Shown in pieces: positions 18,803 through 29,706 of a stretch of DNA of 64,000 nt. Below the pieces are notes generated by a model. It saw only the letters and a list, made by a program, of their open reading frames with translations, was not told the DNA's origin and ran no database searches. This stretch comes from JAMHWF01 sp048500255 (GTDB taxonomy: Bacteria > Pseudomonadota > Gammaproteobacteria > Burkholderiales > Burkholderiaceae_C). A program made the position numbers and the translations under genes. Position 1 is the stretch's first letter; each line of letters begins with the position of its first letter. The DNA is taken from positions 496,001 to 560,000 of the forward strand of contig JASNYH010000001.1 in the NCBI GenBank assembly GCA_048500255.1, in the 5' to 3' direction.

Positions 18803-20023
18803 TCAATGCGCGGCCCACTGGATCGTGCTCAGGTCGACGCCATCCTGGTACATCTCCCACAGCGGCGACAGCTCGCGCAGCTTGGCGACGTTGTGGCGGA
18901 TCGTCGAGACGGCGTAGTCGATCTCGTCGGTCGTCGTGAAGCGGCCGATCGTCATGCGCAGGCTCGAATGCGCCAGTTCGTCGCTGCGGCCGAGGGCGCG
19001 CAGCACGTAGCTGGGCTCGAGGCTCGCCGACGTGCAGGCCGACCCCGACGACACGGCAATGCCCTTGATCCCCATGATCAGCGACTCGCCCTCGACGTAG
19101 TTGAAGCTCATGTTGACGTTGTGCGGGATCCGCTTGTCGGCATGCCCGTTGAGGAACGTCTGCTCGACGTCGGCCAGCCCCGCGATCAGGCGCTGCTGCA
19201 GCATGCGGATGCGCTCGATCTCGGCGCCCATCTCCTCGCGCGCGATGCGGAACGCCTCGCCCATGCCGACGATCTGGTGCGTCGGCAGCGTGCCCGAGCG
19301 CATGCCGCGCTCGTGGCCGCCGCCGTGCATCTGCGCCTCGATGCGCACGCGCGGCTTGCGCCGCACGTAGAGCGCACCGATGCCCTTGGGCCCGTACGTC
19401 TTGTGCGACGCCAGGCTCATCAGGTCGACCGGCAGCGTCCTGAGGTCGATCGCCACCTTGCCGGTGGCCTGCGCCGCGTCGACGTGGAACACGATGCCGC
19501 CCTCGCGACACAGCGCGCCTATCGCCGGGATGTCCTGTATCACGCCGATCTCATTGTTGACGAGCATCACCGAGACCAGGATCGTGTCCTTGCGGAGCGC
19601 GTTCTTGAAGCGCTCGAGATCGACCAGCCCGTCGGGCTGCACATCGAGGTAGGTGACCTCGAAGCCCTGGCGCTCGAGCTCGCGCATCGGGTCGAGCACC
19701 GCCTTGTGCTCCGTCTTGACCGTGATCAGATGCTTGCCGCGCGTCTGGTAGAAGTGCGCCGCGCCCTTGATGGCGAGGTTGTTGGACTCCGTCGCGCCCG
19801 AGGTCCAGACGATCTCGCGCGGGTCGGCGCCGATCAGTTCGGCCACCTGCCCGCGTGCCTTCTCGACCGCCGCCTCGGCCTCCCAGCCCCAGGCATGGCT
19901 GCGCGACGCCGGATTGCCGAAGTGCTCGCGCAGCCAGGGGATCATGGCGTCGACGACGCGCGGATCGACCGGCGTCGTCGCGCCGTAGTCCATGTAGATC
20001 GGGAAGTGCGGAGTCGTGTCCAT
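18803..20023 (-). CDS. iscS: Cysteine desulfurase IscS
   Basis: This PLP enzyme removes sulfur from cysteine as a persulfide for Fe-S clusters, thiolated tRNA and other cofactors. The PLP lysine is K208 (SLASHKTYGPKG) and the mobile-loop catalytic cysteine is C330 (SSGSACTS). Length is 406 residues, typical of group I desulfurases. It lies 82 bases downstream of iscR, a gap with no recognised gene. Confidence 0.97.
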   Translation of the reverse strand: MDTTPHFPIYMDYGATTPVDPRVVDAMIPWLREHFGNPASRSHAWGWEAEAAVEKARGQVAELIGADPREIVWTSGATESNNLAIKGAAHFYQTRGKHLITVKTEHKAVLDPMRELERQGFEVTYLDVQPDGLVDLERFKNALRKDTILVSVMLVNNEIGVIQDIPAIGALCREGGIVFHVDAAQATGKVAIDLRTLPVDLMSLASHKTYGPKGIGALYVRRKPRVRIEAQMHGGGHERGMRSGTLPTHQIVGMGEAFRIAREEMGAEIERIRMLQQRLIAGLADVEQTFLNGHADKRIPHNVNMSFNYVEGESLIMGIKGIAVSSGSACTSASLEPSYVLRALGRSDELAHSSLRMTIGRFTTTDEIDYAVSTIRHNVAKLRELSPLWEMYQDGVDLSTIQWAAH

Positions 20024-20105
20024 CTTGTTCGGCGGGACCGCGCGACGCGGCCCCGTGTGTCGCTACTGCCTGTACTGCCGGGTCCTGTCGAGCCGCCCTT
20101 CGACG

Positions 20106-20639
20106 CTACTTCGTGAAGGCGCCGCCGAGCGCGAACACCGAGTTCGGCGCGTTCACCTTGATCGGCTTGACGACCGGCTGCGACGAAATGGCGCGCTTGA
20201 CGGGCTGCTCCTCGACCGACACGCCCTTGGCGATCTGCTCTTCGACCAGCTTGCGCAACGTAATCGAATCGAGGTACTCGATCATCTTCGAATTGAGGCT
20301 CGCCCAAAGGTCGTGCGTCATGCAGCGGCCCGTGTCCTCGCCCATGCAGTTCTCTTTGCCGCCGCATCCGGTGGCGTCGATGGGCTCATCGACGGCAACG
20401 ATGATATCGGCGACCGTGATGTCCTCGGCCTTGCGGCCGAGCGAATAGCCGCCGCCCGGCCCGCGCGTGCTCTCGACGAGCTCGTGGCGACGCAGCTTGC
20501 CGAACAACTGCTCCAGGTACGACAGCGAGATCTGTTGCCGCGCACTGATGGCGGCCAGCGCAACCGGGCCCGAATGCTCCCGAAGCGCCAAGTCGATCAT
20601 GGCGGTGACGGCAAAACGACCTTTGGTGGTCAGACGCAT
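20106..20639 (-). CDS. iscR: Iron-sulfur cluster regulator IscR (Rrf2 family)
   Basis: IscR senses Fe-S cluster status and represses the isc operon when it holds a [2Fe-2S] cluster. The 177-residue protein has an Rrf2 winged helix (MRLTTKGRFAVTAM start) and ligands C92, C98 and C106 followed by H109. The last spacing is two residues longer than in E. coli. The C-terminal 30 residues are a variable tail. It is the first gene of the operon and has two IscR-type sites upstream, consistent with autorepression. Confidence 0.95.
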   Translation of the reverse strand: MRLTTKGRFAVTAMIDLALREHSGPVALAAISARQQISLSYLEQLFGKLRRHELVESTRGPGGGYSLGRKAEDITVADIIVAVDEPIDATGCGGKENCMGEDTGRCMTHDLWASLNSKMIEYLDSITLRKLVEEQIAKGVSVEEQPVKRAISSQPVVKPIKVNAPNSVFALGGAFTK

Positions 20640-20740
20640 GGTGTTACTCCTTCAAGCTCAAGCCGCGACGGCACTTCGAGGGCAATGCACGAGCCTGAAA
20701 CGGCCTTGCGGCCGGAAACCCCACCCTTGTTAGCAGTCGC

Positions 20741-20794
20741 TAACCCGAGCGTTTCAGTCGATTATGCCTGAAGCCGACTGATTTGGTCGGCATT
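20741..20794 (-). promoter_or_regulatory. isc operon promoter with two type 1 IscR sites
   Basis: The minus strand carries CATAAT (20761-20766) as a -10. Two 25-base segments, 20770-20794 and 20741-20765, each match the type 1 IscR consensus ATASYYGACTRWWWYAGTCRRSTAT at about 20 of 25 positions (counted by eye). The upstream site covers the -35 region and the downstream site overlaps the -10 and start. A further palindrome GTTAGC-AGTC-GCTAAC (20729-20744) overlaps the edge. Repression by cluster-loaded IscR follows from the E. coli precedent. Confidence 0.8.
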
Positions 20795-20807
20795 GCGCAC
20801 AGAAGTT

Positions 20808-20824
20808 CCCCGCTCGCAGTGGGG
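20808..20824 (-). terminator. Possible uvrB terminator hairpin
   Basis: CCCCGCT and AGTGGGG pair around CGC with one G/T position, just past the uvrB stop. The minus-strand reading is followed only by AACTTCT, so termination would be weak. It may simply insulate the isc promoter from uvrB transcription. Confidence 0.4.
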
Positions 20825-20838
20825 TTGTCGCGGAGCCC

Positions 20839-22944
<2,106 letters not shown>

Positions 22945-23003
22945 CCGGTCCCCTTGGTGGAAACACCTAAAATCGCCAGCGTACCGCACTCACGGAAGTC
23001 CCC

Positions 23004-24203
23004 ATGTCCCTGTTCCAAGCCGTCGAACTGGCGCCGCGCGATCCGATCCTGGGCCTCAACGAGCAGTTCGCCACCGACCCGAACCCGGCCAAGGTCAACC
23101 TCGGCGTCGGCGTCTACTACGACGACGACGGCAAGCTGCCGCTGCTGCGCTGCGTGGCCGAGGCCGAGCGCCAGCTGATGGAGGCGCCGGCGCCGCGCGG
23201 CTACCTGCCGATCGACGGCATCGCCGCCTACGACCAGGCGGTGCAGGGCCTGGTGTTCGGCGCCGACAGCGCCGTCGTGCGCGACGGCCGCGTCGCCACG
23301 GTGCAAGCGCTCGGCGGCACCGGCGGCCTGAAGGTCGGCGCCGATTTCCTGCGCAAGCTGAACCCGGCCGCCCGCATCCTGATCAGCGACCCGAGTTGGG
23401 AGAACCACCGCGCGCTGTTCACCAACGCCGGCTTCGAAGTCGGCAGCTATCCCTACTACGACGCGGCACGCCGCGGTGTCGACTTCGCCGGCATGCTCGG
23501 CGCGCTGAACGCCGCCGCGCCGGGCACCGTCGTCGTGCTGCACGCCTGCTGCCACAACCCGACCGGCTACGACCTCACGCCCGAGCAGTGGCGGCAGGTG
23601 GTCGACGCCGCCAAGGCGCGCGGCCTCGTGCCCTTCCTCGACATGGCGTACCAGGGCTTCGGCGACGGCATCGCCGAGGATGGCGCCGTCGTCGGGCTGT
23701 TCGTCGCGTCGGGGCTCGACTTCTTCGTCTCGACGTCGTTCTCGAAGAGCTTCTCGCTGTACGGCGAGCGCGTCGGCGCGTTGAGCGTCGTGTGCGCGGG
23801 CAAGGACGAGGCGCAGCGCGTGCTCAGCCAGCTCAAGATCGTGATCCGCACCAACTACTCGAACCCGCCGACGCACGGCGCCCAGGTCGTCGCCCGGGTG
23901 CTGACGACTCCGGCGCTGCGCGCGATGTGGGAAGAGGAGCTCGCCGGCATGCGTCAGCGCATCAAGCAGATGCGCCAGGCGCTCGTCGACAAGCTGCGCG
24001 AGGCCGGCGTCGCGGCCGACATGGGCTTCATCACGCGCCAGCGCGGCATGTTCAGCTACTCGGGGCTGACCAAGGAGCAGATGCAGCGCCTGCGCAGCGA
24101 GTTCGGCGTCTACGGCGTCGACTCGGGACGCATTTGCGTCGCGGCGCTCAACAGCCGCAACATCGACGCCGTGGCGCGCGCCATCGCCGCCGTCGTGCGC
24201 TGA
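23004..24203 (+). CDS. tyrB: Aromatic amino acid / aspartate aminotransferase (class I)
   Basis: This 399-residue PLP enzyme is of the Ia aminotransferase family. It transfers amino groups between aspartate or aromatic amino acids and 2-oxoglutarate. The PLP lysine is K248 (TSFSKSFSLYGERVG), and HNPTGYDLT (about 184-192) is the conserved binding segment. AspC and TyrB cannot be separated with certainty by eye, so the symbol is tentative. GGAAG precedes the ATG, and a TAAAAT -10 lies at about 22967. Confidence 0.85.
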   Translation: MSLFQAVELAPRDPILGLNEQFATDPNPAKVNLGVGVYYDDDGKLPLLRCVAEAERQLMEAPAPRGYLPIDGIAAYDQAVQGLVFGADSAVVRDGRVATVQALGGTGGLKVGADFLRKLNPAARILISDPSWENHRALFTNAGFEVGSYPYYDAARRGVDFAGMLGALNAAAPGTVVVLHACCHNPTGYDLTPEQWRQVVDAAKARGLVPFLDMAYQGFGDGIAEDGAVVGLFVASGLDFFVSTSFSKSFSLYGERVGALSVVCAGKDEAQRVLSQLKIVIRTNYSNPPTHGAQVVARVLTTPALRAMWEEELAGMRQRIKQMRQALVDKLREAGVAADMGFITRQRGMFSYSGLTKEQMQRLRSEFGVYGVDSGRICVAALNSRNIDAVARAIAAVVR

Positions 24204-24231
24204 CGCCCGCGCCGGCGTTCGAACCGCGGAA

Positions 24232-24255
24232 ATGAGCGCCCTCGCCGGCGCTCAT
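24232..24255 (+). terminator. Hairpin after the aminotransferase gene
   Basis: ATGAGCGCC and GGCGCTCAT form a perfect nine-base-pair stem with a six-base loop, 28 bases after the aminotransferase stop. There is no T-run on either side, so it may be a Rho-linked or RNA-stabilising hairpin rather than a true intrinsic terminator. Confidence 0.45.
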
Positions 24256-24364
24256 CACAGCCTCGCGACAGTCCCTGCGACCGACGCGACGCGCGCCGTT
24301 TCCCTAGAATGCTGCACAGCACAAGCGCCGCCCGGCGCATGCCGCACCATCGCGAGGCCGACCC

Positions 24365-25660
24365 ATGCTGTATCAGCTCTACGAAACCCAGCGCGCGCTG
24401 CTGAGCCCGTTCTCCGAGTTCGCCAGCGCCACCGCCAAGCTGTACAGCCACCCGCTGTCGCCGTTCACGCATGCGCCGATGTCGCAGCGCGTGTCGGCCG
24501 GCTTCGACCTGATGCACCGGCTGGCCAAGGAGTACGAGAAGCCGCAGTTCGACATCACCAAGGTGCAGGTCGACGGCGTCGACGTCGCGGTGCAGGAGCG
24601 CGTCGTCATCGACAAGCCGTTCTGCCGTCTGCTGCGCTTCAAGCGCTTCACCGACTCGGCGCCGCAGCTCGAGGCGATGAAGTCGCAGCCGACGGTGCTC
24701 GTCGTCGCGCCGCTGTCGGGCCACCACGCCACGCTGCTGCGCGACACGGTGCGCGCGCTGCTGCAGCATCACAAGGTCTTCATCACCGACTGGACCGACG
24801 CGCGCATGGTGCAAGCCGACGCCGGCCCGTTCCACCTCGACGACTACGTCGAGTACATCGAGGAGTTCATCCGCCACATCGGTCCCGACGTGCACGTCAT
24901 CTCGGTGTGCCAGCCGACGGTGCCGGTGCTCGCTGCTATTTCGCTGATGGCCACGCGCGGCGAGGTGCAGCCGCTGACGATGACGATGATGGGCGGCCCG
25001 ATCGACGCGCGCCGCAGCCCGACCGCCGTCAACAACCTGGCGATGAACAAGAGCTTCGAGTGGTTCGAGAGCAACGTGATCTATCGCGTGCCGTCGAACT
25101 ATCCGGGCGCCGGCCGCCGCGTGTACCCGGGCTTCCTGCAGCACTCGGGCTTCATCGCGATGAACCCGGACCGCCACGTCACCTCGCACTACGACTACTT
25201 CCTCGACCTGGTGCGCGGTGACGACGACAGCGCCGACGCGCACCGCTCCTTCTACGACGAGTACAACGCCGTGCTCGACCTGCCGGCCGAGTACTACCTC
25301 GACACGATCAAGACCGTGTTTCAGGACTTCGCGCTCATCAACGGCACCTGGGAGGTGCGCGGCCGGCGCGTGCGGCCGCAGGACATCCGCGATCCGGCGC
25401 TGCTGACGATCGAGGGCGAACTCGACGACATCTCGGGTGCCGGCCAGACGCGCGCCGCTCACCAACTCTGCGCCGGCATCCCGGCGTCGCGCCAGTTCCA
25501 CTACGACGCCGAGGGCGCCGGCCACTACGGCATCTTCTCGGGTCGGCGCTGGCGCGAGAAGGTCTATCCCGTGGTGCGCGACTTCATCGCAGACCACAAC
25601 AAGCGCCCCGCGCGCCGCTCGCCGGCGGCCCCGCCACCGTCGCGCGGGCGCCGCCGCTGA
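24365..25660 (+). CDS. phaZ: Intracellular polyhydroxybutyrate depolymerase
   Basis: The enzyme mobilises stored PHB granules by cleaving the polymer inside the cell. The 431-residue protein starts MLYQLYETQRALLSPF, typical of the Ralstonia PhaZa1 family. The catalytic nucleophile is a cysteine, C182 in SVCQPTVPV, instead of the lipase-box serine. Candidate acid and histidine are in the ELDDISG and GHYGIFSG segments near the C-terminus. A basic Pro/Arg tail ends the protein. TAGAAT at about 24305 is a likely -10. This indicates a PHB-accumulating organism. Confidence 0.93.
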   Translation: MLYQLYETQRALLSPFSEFASATAKLYSHPLSPFTHAPMSQRVSAGFDLMHRLAKEYEKPQFDITKVQVDGVDVAVQERVVIDKPFCRLLRFKRFTDSAPQLEAMKSQPTVLVVAPLSGHHATLLRDTVRALLQHHKVFITDWTDARMVQADAGPFHLDDYVEYIEEFIRHIGPDVHVISVCQPTVPVLAAISLMATRGEVQPLTMTMMGGPIDARRSPTAVNNLAMNKSFEWFESNVIYRVPSNYPGAGRRVYPGFLQHSGFIAMNPDRHVTSHYDYFLDLVRGDDDSADAHRSFYDEYNAVLDLPAEYYLDTIKTVFQDFALINGTWEVRGRRVRPQDIRDPALLTIEGELDDISGAGQTRAAHQLCAGIPASRQFHYDAEGAGHYGIFSGRRWREKVYPVVRDFIADHNKRPARRSPAAPPPSRGRRR

Positions 25661-25668
25661 CGTACGCG

Positions 25669-26286
25669 GTGGACCGCCTCGCCGACGCGATCGACGCGGC
25701 GCTGCCGCAGACGCAGTGCACGCGCTGCGGTTACCCCGACTGCCGAGCCTATGCCGAGGCGATCGCCGCCGCCGACGCGCCGATCGACCGCTGCCCGCCG
25801 GGCGGCGCCGAAGGCATCGCGCGGCTGGCGCGCCTGACCGGCCGCCCGCCGCTGCCGCTCGATGCAGCCTGCGGCGTCGAGGGCCCGCGCCGCCTCGCCG
25901 TCATCGACGAGGCCTGGTGCATCGGCTGCACGCTGTGCCTGCGCGCCTGCCCCGTCGACTGCATCGTCGGCGCTGCCAAGGCGATGCACACCGTGATCGA
26001 GCCGCTGTGCACCGGCTGCGAGCTTTGCGTGGCGGCGTGCCCCGTGGACTGCATCGCGCTCATCGAAGCGAGTAACGGCCGCACCGGATGGGCGGCGTGG
26101 AGCGCCGCACAGGCCGAGCGCTCGCGCGAGCGCTACGCGCGGCACCGCGCACGCGCGGCGCGCGGCGAGTTCGACGCGCTCGAGGCGGCCGACGACGACG
26201 ATGCGCAGGCCGAGCGCAAGCGCACCACGCTCGACGCCGTGCTGGCACGCGCGCGCGAGCGGCAGCGGCAGCGCGAGGGCTCGTGA
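25669..26286 (+). CDS. rnfB: RnfB/RsxB-like iron-sulfur electron transport protein
   Basis: This 205-residue ferredoxin-type protein has a [4Fe-4S] motif in the DUF/Fes domain (C17, C20, C25, C42). Two ferredoxin clusters follow (C84, C87, C90, C94 and C114, C117, C120, C124). No membrane anchor is present, unlike full RnfB of Rnf complexes, and no other rnf genes are adjacent. Beside nth, as here, this betaproteobacterial homolog may reduce another Fe-S protein, which is inference. The start is GTG at 25669; no better ATG exists. Its stop overlaps the nth ATG. Confidence 0.82.
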   Translation: MDRLADAIDAALPQTQCTRCGYPDCRAYAEAIAAADAPIDRCPPGGAEGIARLARLTGRPPLPLDAACGVEGPRRLAVIDEAWCIGCTLCLRACPVDCIVGAAKAMHTVIEPLCTGCELCVAACPVDCIALIEASNGRTGWAAWSAAQAERSRERYARHRARAARGEFDALEAADDDDAQAERKRTTLDAVLARARERQRQREGS

Positions 26287-26945
26287 TGACGGACGAGCGC
26301 GTCGAGCGCCTGTTCGCCAAGCTCGCGGCGGCCAATCCGCAGCCGGCCTCTGAGCTCGTCTACACCAGCGTGTTCGAGCTGCTCGCCGCCGTGCTGCTGT
26401 CGGCGCAGGCCACCGATGCCGGCGTCAACAAGGCGACGCGCCGGCTGTTCGCGATCGCCGGCACGCCGCGCAGGATGCTGGCGCTCGGCGATGAGGGCCT
26501 GGCCGAGCACATTCGCACGATCGGCCTGTACCGCACGAAGGCGCGCCACCTCATCCAGACCTGCCGCGCGCTCGTCGAGCGCCACGGCGGCGAGGTACCG
26601 GCGACGCGCGAGGAACTCGAGGCGCTACCCGGCGTCGGCCGCAAGACGGCCAACGTCGTGCTCAACGTCGCCTTCGGCGAGCCGACGATGGCGGTCGACA
26701 CGCACGTCTTTCGCGTCGCCAACCGCACCGGCATCGCGCCGGGGCGCAACCCGCTCGAGGTCGAGCGACGGCTGCTCGAGCGCGTACCGCCCGCCTATCG
26801 CGCGAACGCGCACCACTGGCTGATCCTGCACGGGCGCTACGTCTGCCTGGCGCGCCAGCCGCAGTGCTGGCGCTGCAGCGTCGCGCCCGAGTGCGACTAC
26901 GCGCCGAAGACGCCCGCCCCCGTCAAGGCGCGGTCTGCCAGCTGA
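26286..26945 (+). CDS. nth: Endonuclease III
   Basis: This base-excision repair glycosylase/AP lyase removes oxidised pyrimidines. The 219-residue protein has the helix-hairpin-helix LPGVGRKTANVVL with the catalytic lysine, the catalytic aspartate in AVDTHVFR, and the C-terminal [4Fe-4S] ligands C-x6-C-x2-C-x5-C (CLARQPQCWRCSVAPEC). It is coupled to rnfB by an overlapping TGATG. Its 3' end overlaps the convergent btuB gene by 23 bases. Confidence 0.95.
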   Translation: MTDERVERLFAKLAAANPQPASELVYTSVFELLAAVLLSAQATDAGVNKATRRLFAIAGTPRRMLALGDEGLAEHIRTIGLYRTKARHLIQTCRALVERHGGEVPATREELEALPGVGRKTANVVLNVAFGEPTMAVDTHVFRVANRTGIAPGRNPLEVERRLLERVPPAYRANAHHWLILHGRYVCLARQPQCWRCSVAPECDYAPKTPAPVKARSAS

Positions 26946-28785
26946 GCGCGACGAACGCGCCGCGCGGCTTGCCGTTGTAGCCCGCGGTCGGCGCATAGCG
27001 GCGGCCGAACACGTTGTTGACGCGCGCCTGCAGCGACCACTGCGTCGCGAACGCCCAGCGCGCCACGGCGTCGACGACGCTGTATGACGGCAGCCGGATG
27101 CCGCCGGTGTCGTCGCGCGCGCCGACGTGGCGCAGCGCAGCGCCGGCCGACCAGGCGCCGGCGTCGTGGTCGACGCGCAGCGCGGCCTGGCGGCGCGGGC
27201 GGCGCAGCAGTTGCGCGCCCGTGGCGGCGTCGACCGGATCCTGCAGCGTCGCCTCGCCGGCGACGCGCCAGGCGCCCCAGCGGGCGCGCGCTGCCAGCTC
27301 GATGCCCTCGTTGCGCGCGCGCGCAATGTTCTGCGGCACGAACATCGCATCGCCGGCGATCTTGTCGCGGTAGCGCGCGGCGAACGCGGTGGCGCGCAGC
27401 AGCACGTCGTCGTTCTCCCATTGCAGGCCGACGTCGACGTTGCGCGCGCGCTCGGGCCGCAGGTTCGGGTTGTTGCAGACGAAGCCGAACGGCGCGCAGT
27501 CGAAGAACAGGAAGTCGAGCGTCGGCGGCGTGTGGCTCGTCGACGCGCTGGCGATCGCCTTCAGCCCGCCGCCCAGCTTCCACGTGCCGCCGAGCAGCGC
27601 GTCGGTCGACGCGCCGAAGTCGCTCGTGTCGCCGCGGCGCAGGTTGGCCTGCACGCTGCCCCAGGCGGCGTCGAGCACGGTGCCCAGGCGCAGGCTGTCG
27701 GTGCGGCGGTCCTGGCGCAGGTAGGTCAGGTTGTCGGTCGACTGCTCGAGCCGCTCGACGCCGGCCTGCAGCGTCCAGCCGCCGCCGAGCGTGCCGTCGA
27801 GATCGACGCCGGCGAGCCGGTTGTGCAGCGTGTTGGCGAAGCTCACCGACCCGAAGGCGGTCGTCGTGTCGTCGCGGCGCTCCTCGTCGCTCGCGCCCAC
27901 TCGCCATGCGACGGCCCACTGCGCCGCGACGGCATGGCGCCCGCGCAGCGCGAGCGCGCGCTGGTCGATGCGCGCCAGGTGCGTGTCGGTCGGCGCGTCG
28001 GTCGGGAACACGCTGTCGTATTCGACGCGGCCGTGCACCGAGCGCAGGTCGAGCGCCAGCTCATGGCCCGCCGCCGGCCGGCCGTCGAGCGCCAGCGCAA
28101 TGCTGTGGCGGCGGTTGCCGTCGGCGTCCGGGTTGGCCGTCGGCACGGCCACCGGGTCGGCGGCGCTGAAGCCGTCGCTGCGCTCGCCGCCGAACGTCAG
28201 CCGCGCGCGCATCGCCTCGCTGCCGCCGGCGACGCTCGCCTGCGCCGTGCGCATGCCGCGGCTGCCCGCGCCGACCGAGGTCTGCGCCGCGAATCCCTGC
28301 GCGCCGCGCCGCGTGAAGATCTGGATCACGCCGCCCGTGGCGCTGCCGCCGTGCAGCGCGGCGAGGTTGCCGCGCACGACTTCGATGCGCTCGATCCACT
28401 CGACGGGGATCTGCGACAGCGAGGCCTGGCCCGACGTCACGTCGGTCAGCGGCACGCCGTCGACGAGCACCAGCGTGTCGCGCGAGTCGGCGCCGCGCAG
28501 CCGCACGACGGCCGCCGTGCCCGGGCCGCCCTGCTGCTCGACCGACGCGGTGCCGAGCAGTTCGAGCGCCCCGACGACGTCGCGCACGCCGGCGCGCTCG
28601 AGGTCGCGGCGCGTCAGCACGCTGGTGGCGGCGACTTCCTGACCGAGCGTGATCGGCGACGAACTGGCCGTGACGATCACGGGCTTGAGGGGATGCGGTT
28701 CGGCGGGTGCGGCGAGCAGCGCCGCGGGCACGGACGCGGCGGCACAGGCGGCGGCCAGCGCGCGCAGCGAAAAGGGCAGATGCAT
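26923..28785 (-). CDS. btuB: TonB-dependent vitamin B12 outer membrane receptor
   Basis: This 620-residue outer-membrane receptor has a signal peptide (about 1-26), a TonB box region (PVIVTASSS), a plug domain (about 45-160, with VLVDGVPLTDVTSGQASL) and a 22-strand barrel ending in an aromatic-poor SWQTAP. The cobalamin riboswitch directly upstream supports B12 or a corrinoid as substrate. No btuCDF genes lie nearby, so inner-membrane uptake must be encoded elsewhere. The ATG at 28785 gives a proper signal peptide. Confidence 0.9.
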   Translation of the reverse strand: MHLPFSLRALAAACAAASVPAALLAAPAEPHPLKPVIVTASSSPITLGQEVAATSVLTRRDLERAGVRDVVGALELLGTASVEQQGGPGTAAVVRLRGADSRDTLVLVDGVPLTDVTSGQASLSQIPVEWIERIEVVRGNLAALHGGSATGGVIQIFTRRGAQGFAAQTSVGAGSRGMRTAQASVAGGSEAMRARLTFGGERSDGFSAADPVAVPTANPDADGNRRHSIALALDGRPAAGHELALDLRSVHGRVEYDSVFPTDAPTDTHLARIDQRALALRGRHAVAAQWAVAWRVGASDEERRDDTTTAFGSVSFANTLHNRLAGVDLDGTLGGGWTLQAGVERLEQSTDNLTYLRQDRRTDSLRLGTVLDAAWGSVQANLRRGDTSDFGASTDALLGGTWKLGGGLKAIASASTSHTPPTLDFLFFDCAPFGFVCNNPNLRPERARNVDVGLQWENDDVLLRATAFAARYRDKIAGDAMFVPQNIARARNEGIELAARARWGAWRVAGEATLQDPVDAATGAQLLRRPRRQAALRVDHDAGAWSAGAALRHVGARDDTGGIRLPSYSVVDAVARWAFATQWSLQARVNNVFGRRYAPTAGYNGKPRGAFVALSWQTAP

Positions 28786-28865
28786 GGTGAGAACAAGACT
28801 GGCTGTTGCCGTCGCCTGCTTCCCCGCAGGCTCCGACGATGCGGCGCGGCCTCGCGGCGGCGCCT

Positions 28866-29071
28866 CCCGTTGGCCGGTATCCGGGCTGGCGGATCGCGCC
28901 CTTGCGACCTTCCCAGCGTCGGGCGACGCCAGTGGCTTGTGCGCAAGGACCGAGCCCCGAAAGGGGCTTCGTCCGCTGACCGTTGCGGGGGCAGCGCAGG
29001 CCGGGAACGCGAGCGTTCCTCCTGCTTCCCGTTCAACCGCGCCGACGAACGCCGGCACGTGCACCAACGGG
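28866..29071 (-). promoter_or_regulatory. Cobalamin riboswitch upstream of btuB
   Basis: On the minus strand the P1 arms CCCGTTGG (29064-29071) and CCAACGGG (28866-28873) close a 206-base element. Inside are the conserved blocks GCTGCCCCCGCAACGGT, GCCACTGG and GGGAAGG, and the B12-box region CCCGGATACCGGCCA. A further hairpin (GCCTGC / GCAGGC, about 28822-28839) sits between the element and the start and might mask translation. Adenosylcobalamin binding would lower btuB expression. Confidence 0.93.
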
Positions 29072-29127
29072 CGCGATGTATCAGCAGCGCGGCCTACAAT
29101 CGTCCGCGGAGGAGGCACCAGCGCGCC

Positions 29128-29351
29128 ATGTCGACACTGCAAGATCTGCCGAGCGCGTCGAGCGGCTGCTGCTGCGCCACGACGAGCTCAAGCGCACCGT
29201 CGAGTTGCTCGAGCGCCAGCTCGACACCGTGGCGCACGAGCGCGACAGCGCGCGCGCGCGCCTCGCCGCCGCGCGCACGCGCATCGACGCGCTGCTCGCG
29301 CGCCTGCCCGACGAGTCGCCCAGCGGCGCCGCCGCCGGAGGCACGCCGTGA
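29128..29351 (+). CDS. Small coiled-coil protein paired with ZapA, apparently frameshifted near its start
   Basis: Most of the protein reads AERVERLLLRHDELKRT onward, a coiled coil of about 65 residues ending SGAAAGGTP. This is the small protein usually found just upstream of zapA. The only ATG with a good ribosome-binding site (GGAGGAGG, 29107-29115; ATG 29128) begins MSTLQDL but is in another frame. Adding one base near 29148 would join MSTLQDL to AERVERLLL. Without correction the open frame runs from an ATG at 29076 (MYQQRGLQSS). TACAAT at 29095-29100 is a likely -10. Confidence 0.65.
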
Positions 29352-29656
29352 AGCAGATCGAAGTCACGATCATGGGCCAGAGCTACATCCTAGGCTGCCC
29401 CGAAGGCGGCGAGACGGCGTTGCTCGAGGCCGTCGACGCCGTCGACCGCGAGATGTGCGCGATCCGCGACAACGGCAAGGTCAAGGCGCGCGAGCGCATC
29501 GCCGTGCTCGCCGCGCTGAACCTCGCCTTTGCGCTCGCGCAGCGGCCGGCCGCGCCGCGCGCCAACGGCACGGCGCCGGCCGACGGCAGCGTCGACATCG
29601 ACGCCCTCGTGCGCCGCGTCGACGCGGCGCTCGGCGACGACGGCCGCCTGCTGTGA
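29348..29656 (+). CDS. zapA: Cell division protein ZapA
   Basis: ZapA crosslinks FtsZ protofilaments at the division septum. The 102-residue protein begins at GTG (overlapping the upstream stop) with KQIEVTIMGQSYILGCPEGGE. The globular N-terminal domain is followed by a coiled coil (KVKARERIAVLAALNLAFAL). 6S RNA follows, the standard zapA-ssrS arrangement. Confidence 0.93.
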   Translation: MKQIEVTIMGQSYILGCPEGGETALLEAVDAVDREMCAIRDNGKVKARERIAVLAALNLAFALAQRPAAPRANGTAPADGSVDIDALVRRVDAALGDDGRLL

Positions 29657-29706
29657 CGCGCGGCGCGAAGAAGACCTTGCCTGCATCGCGCGCGACGCAC
29701 CGGGCG

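Noticed and set aside
28983..29127. Extended N-terminus for the zapA-partner protein starting at 28983
   Set aside because: It would run through the antisense cobalamin riboswitch and lies upstream of the likely -10 at 29095.
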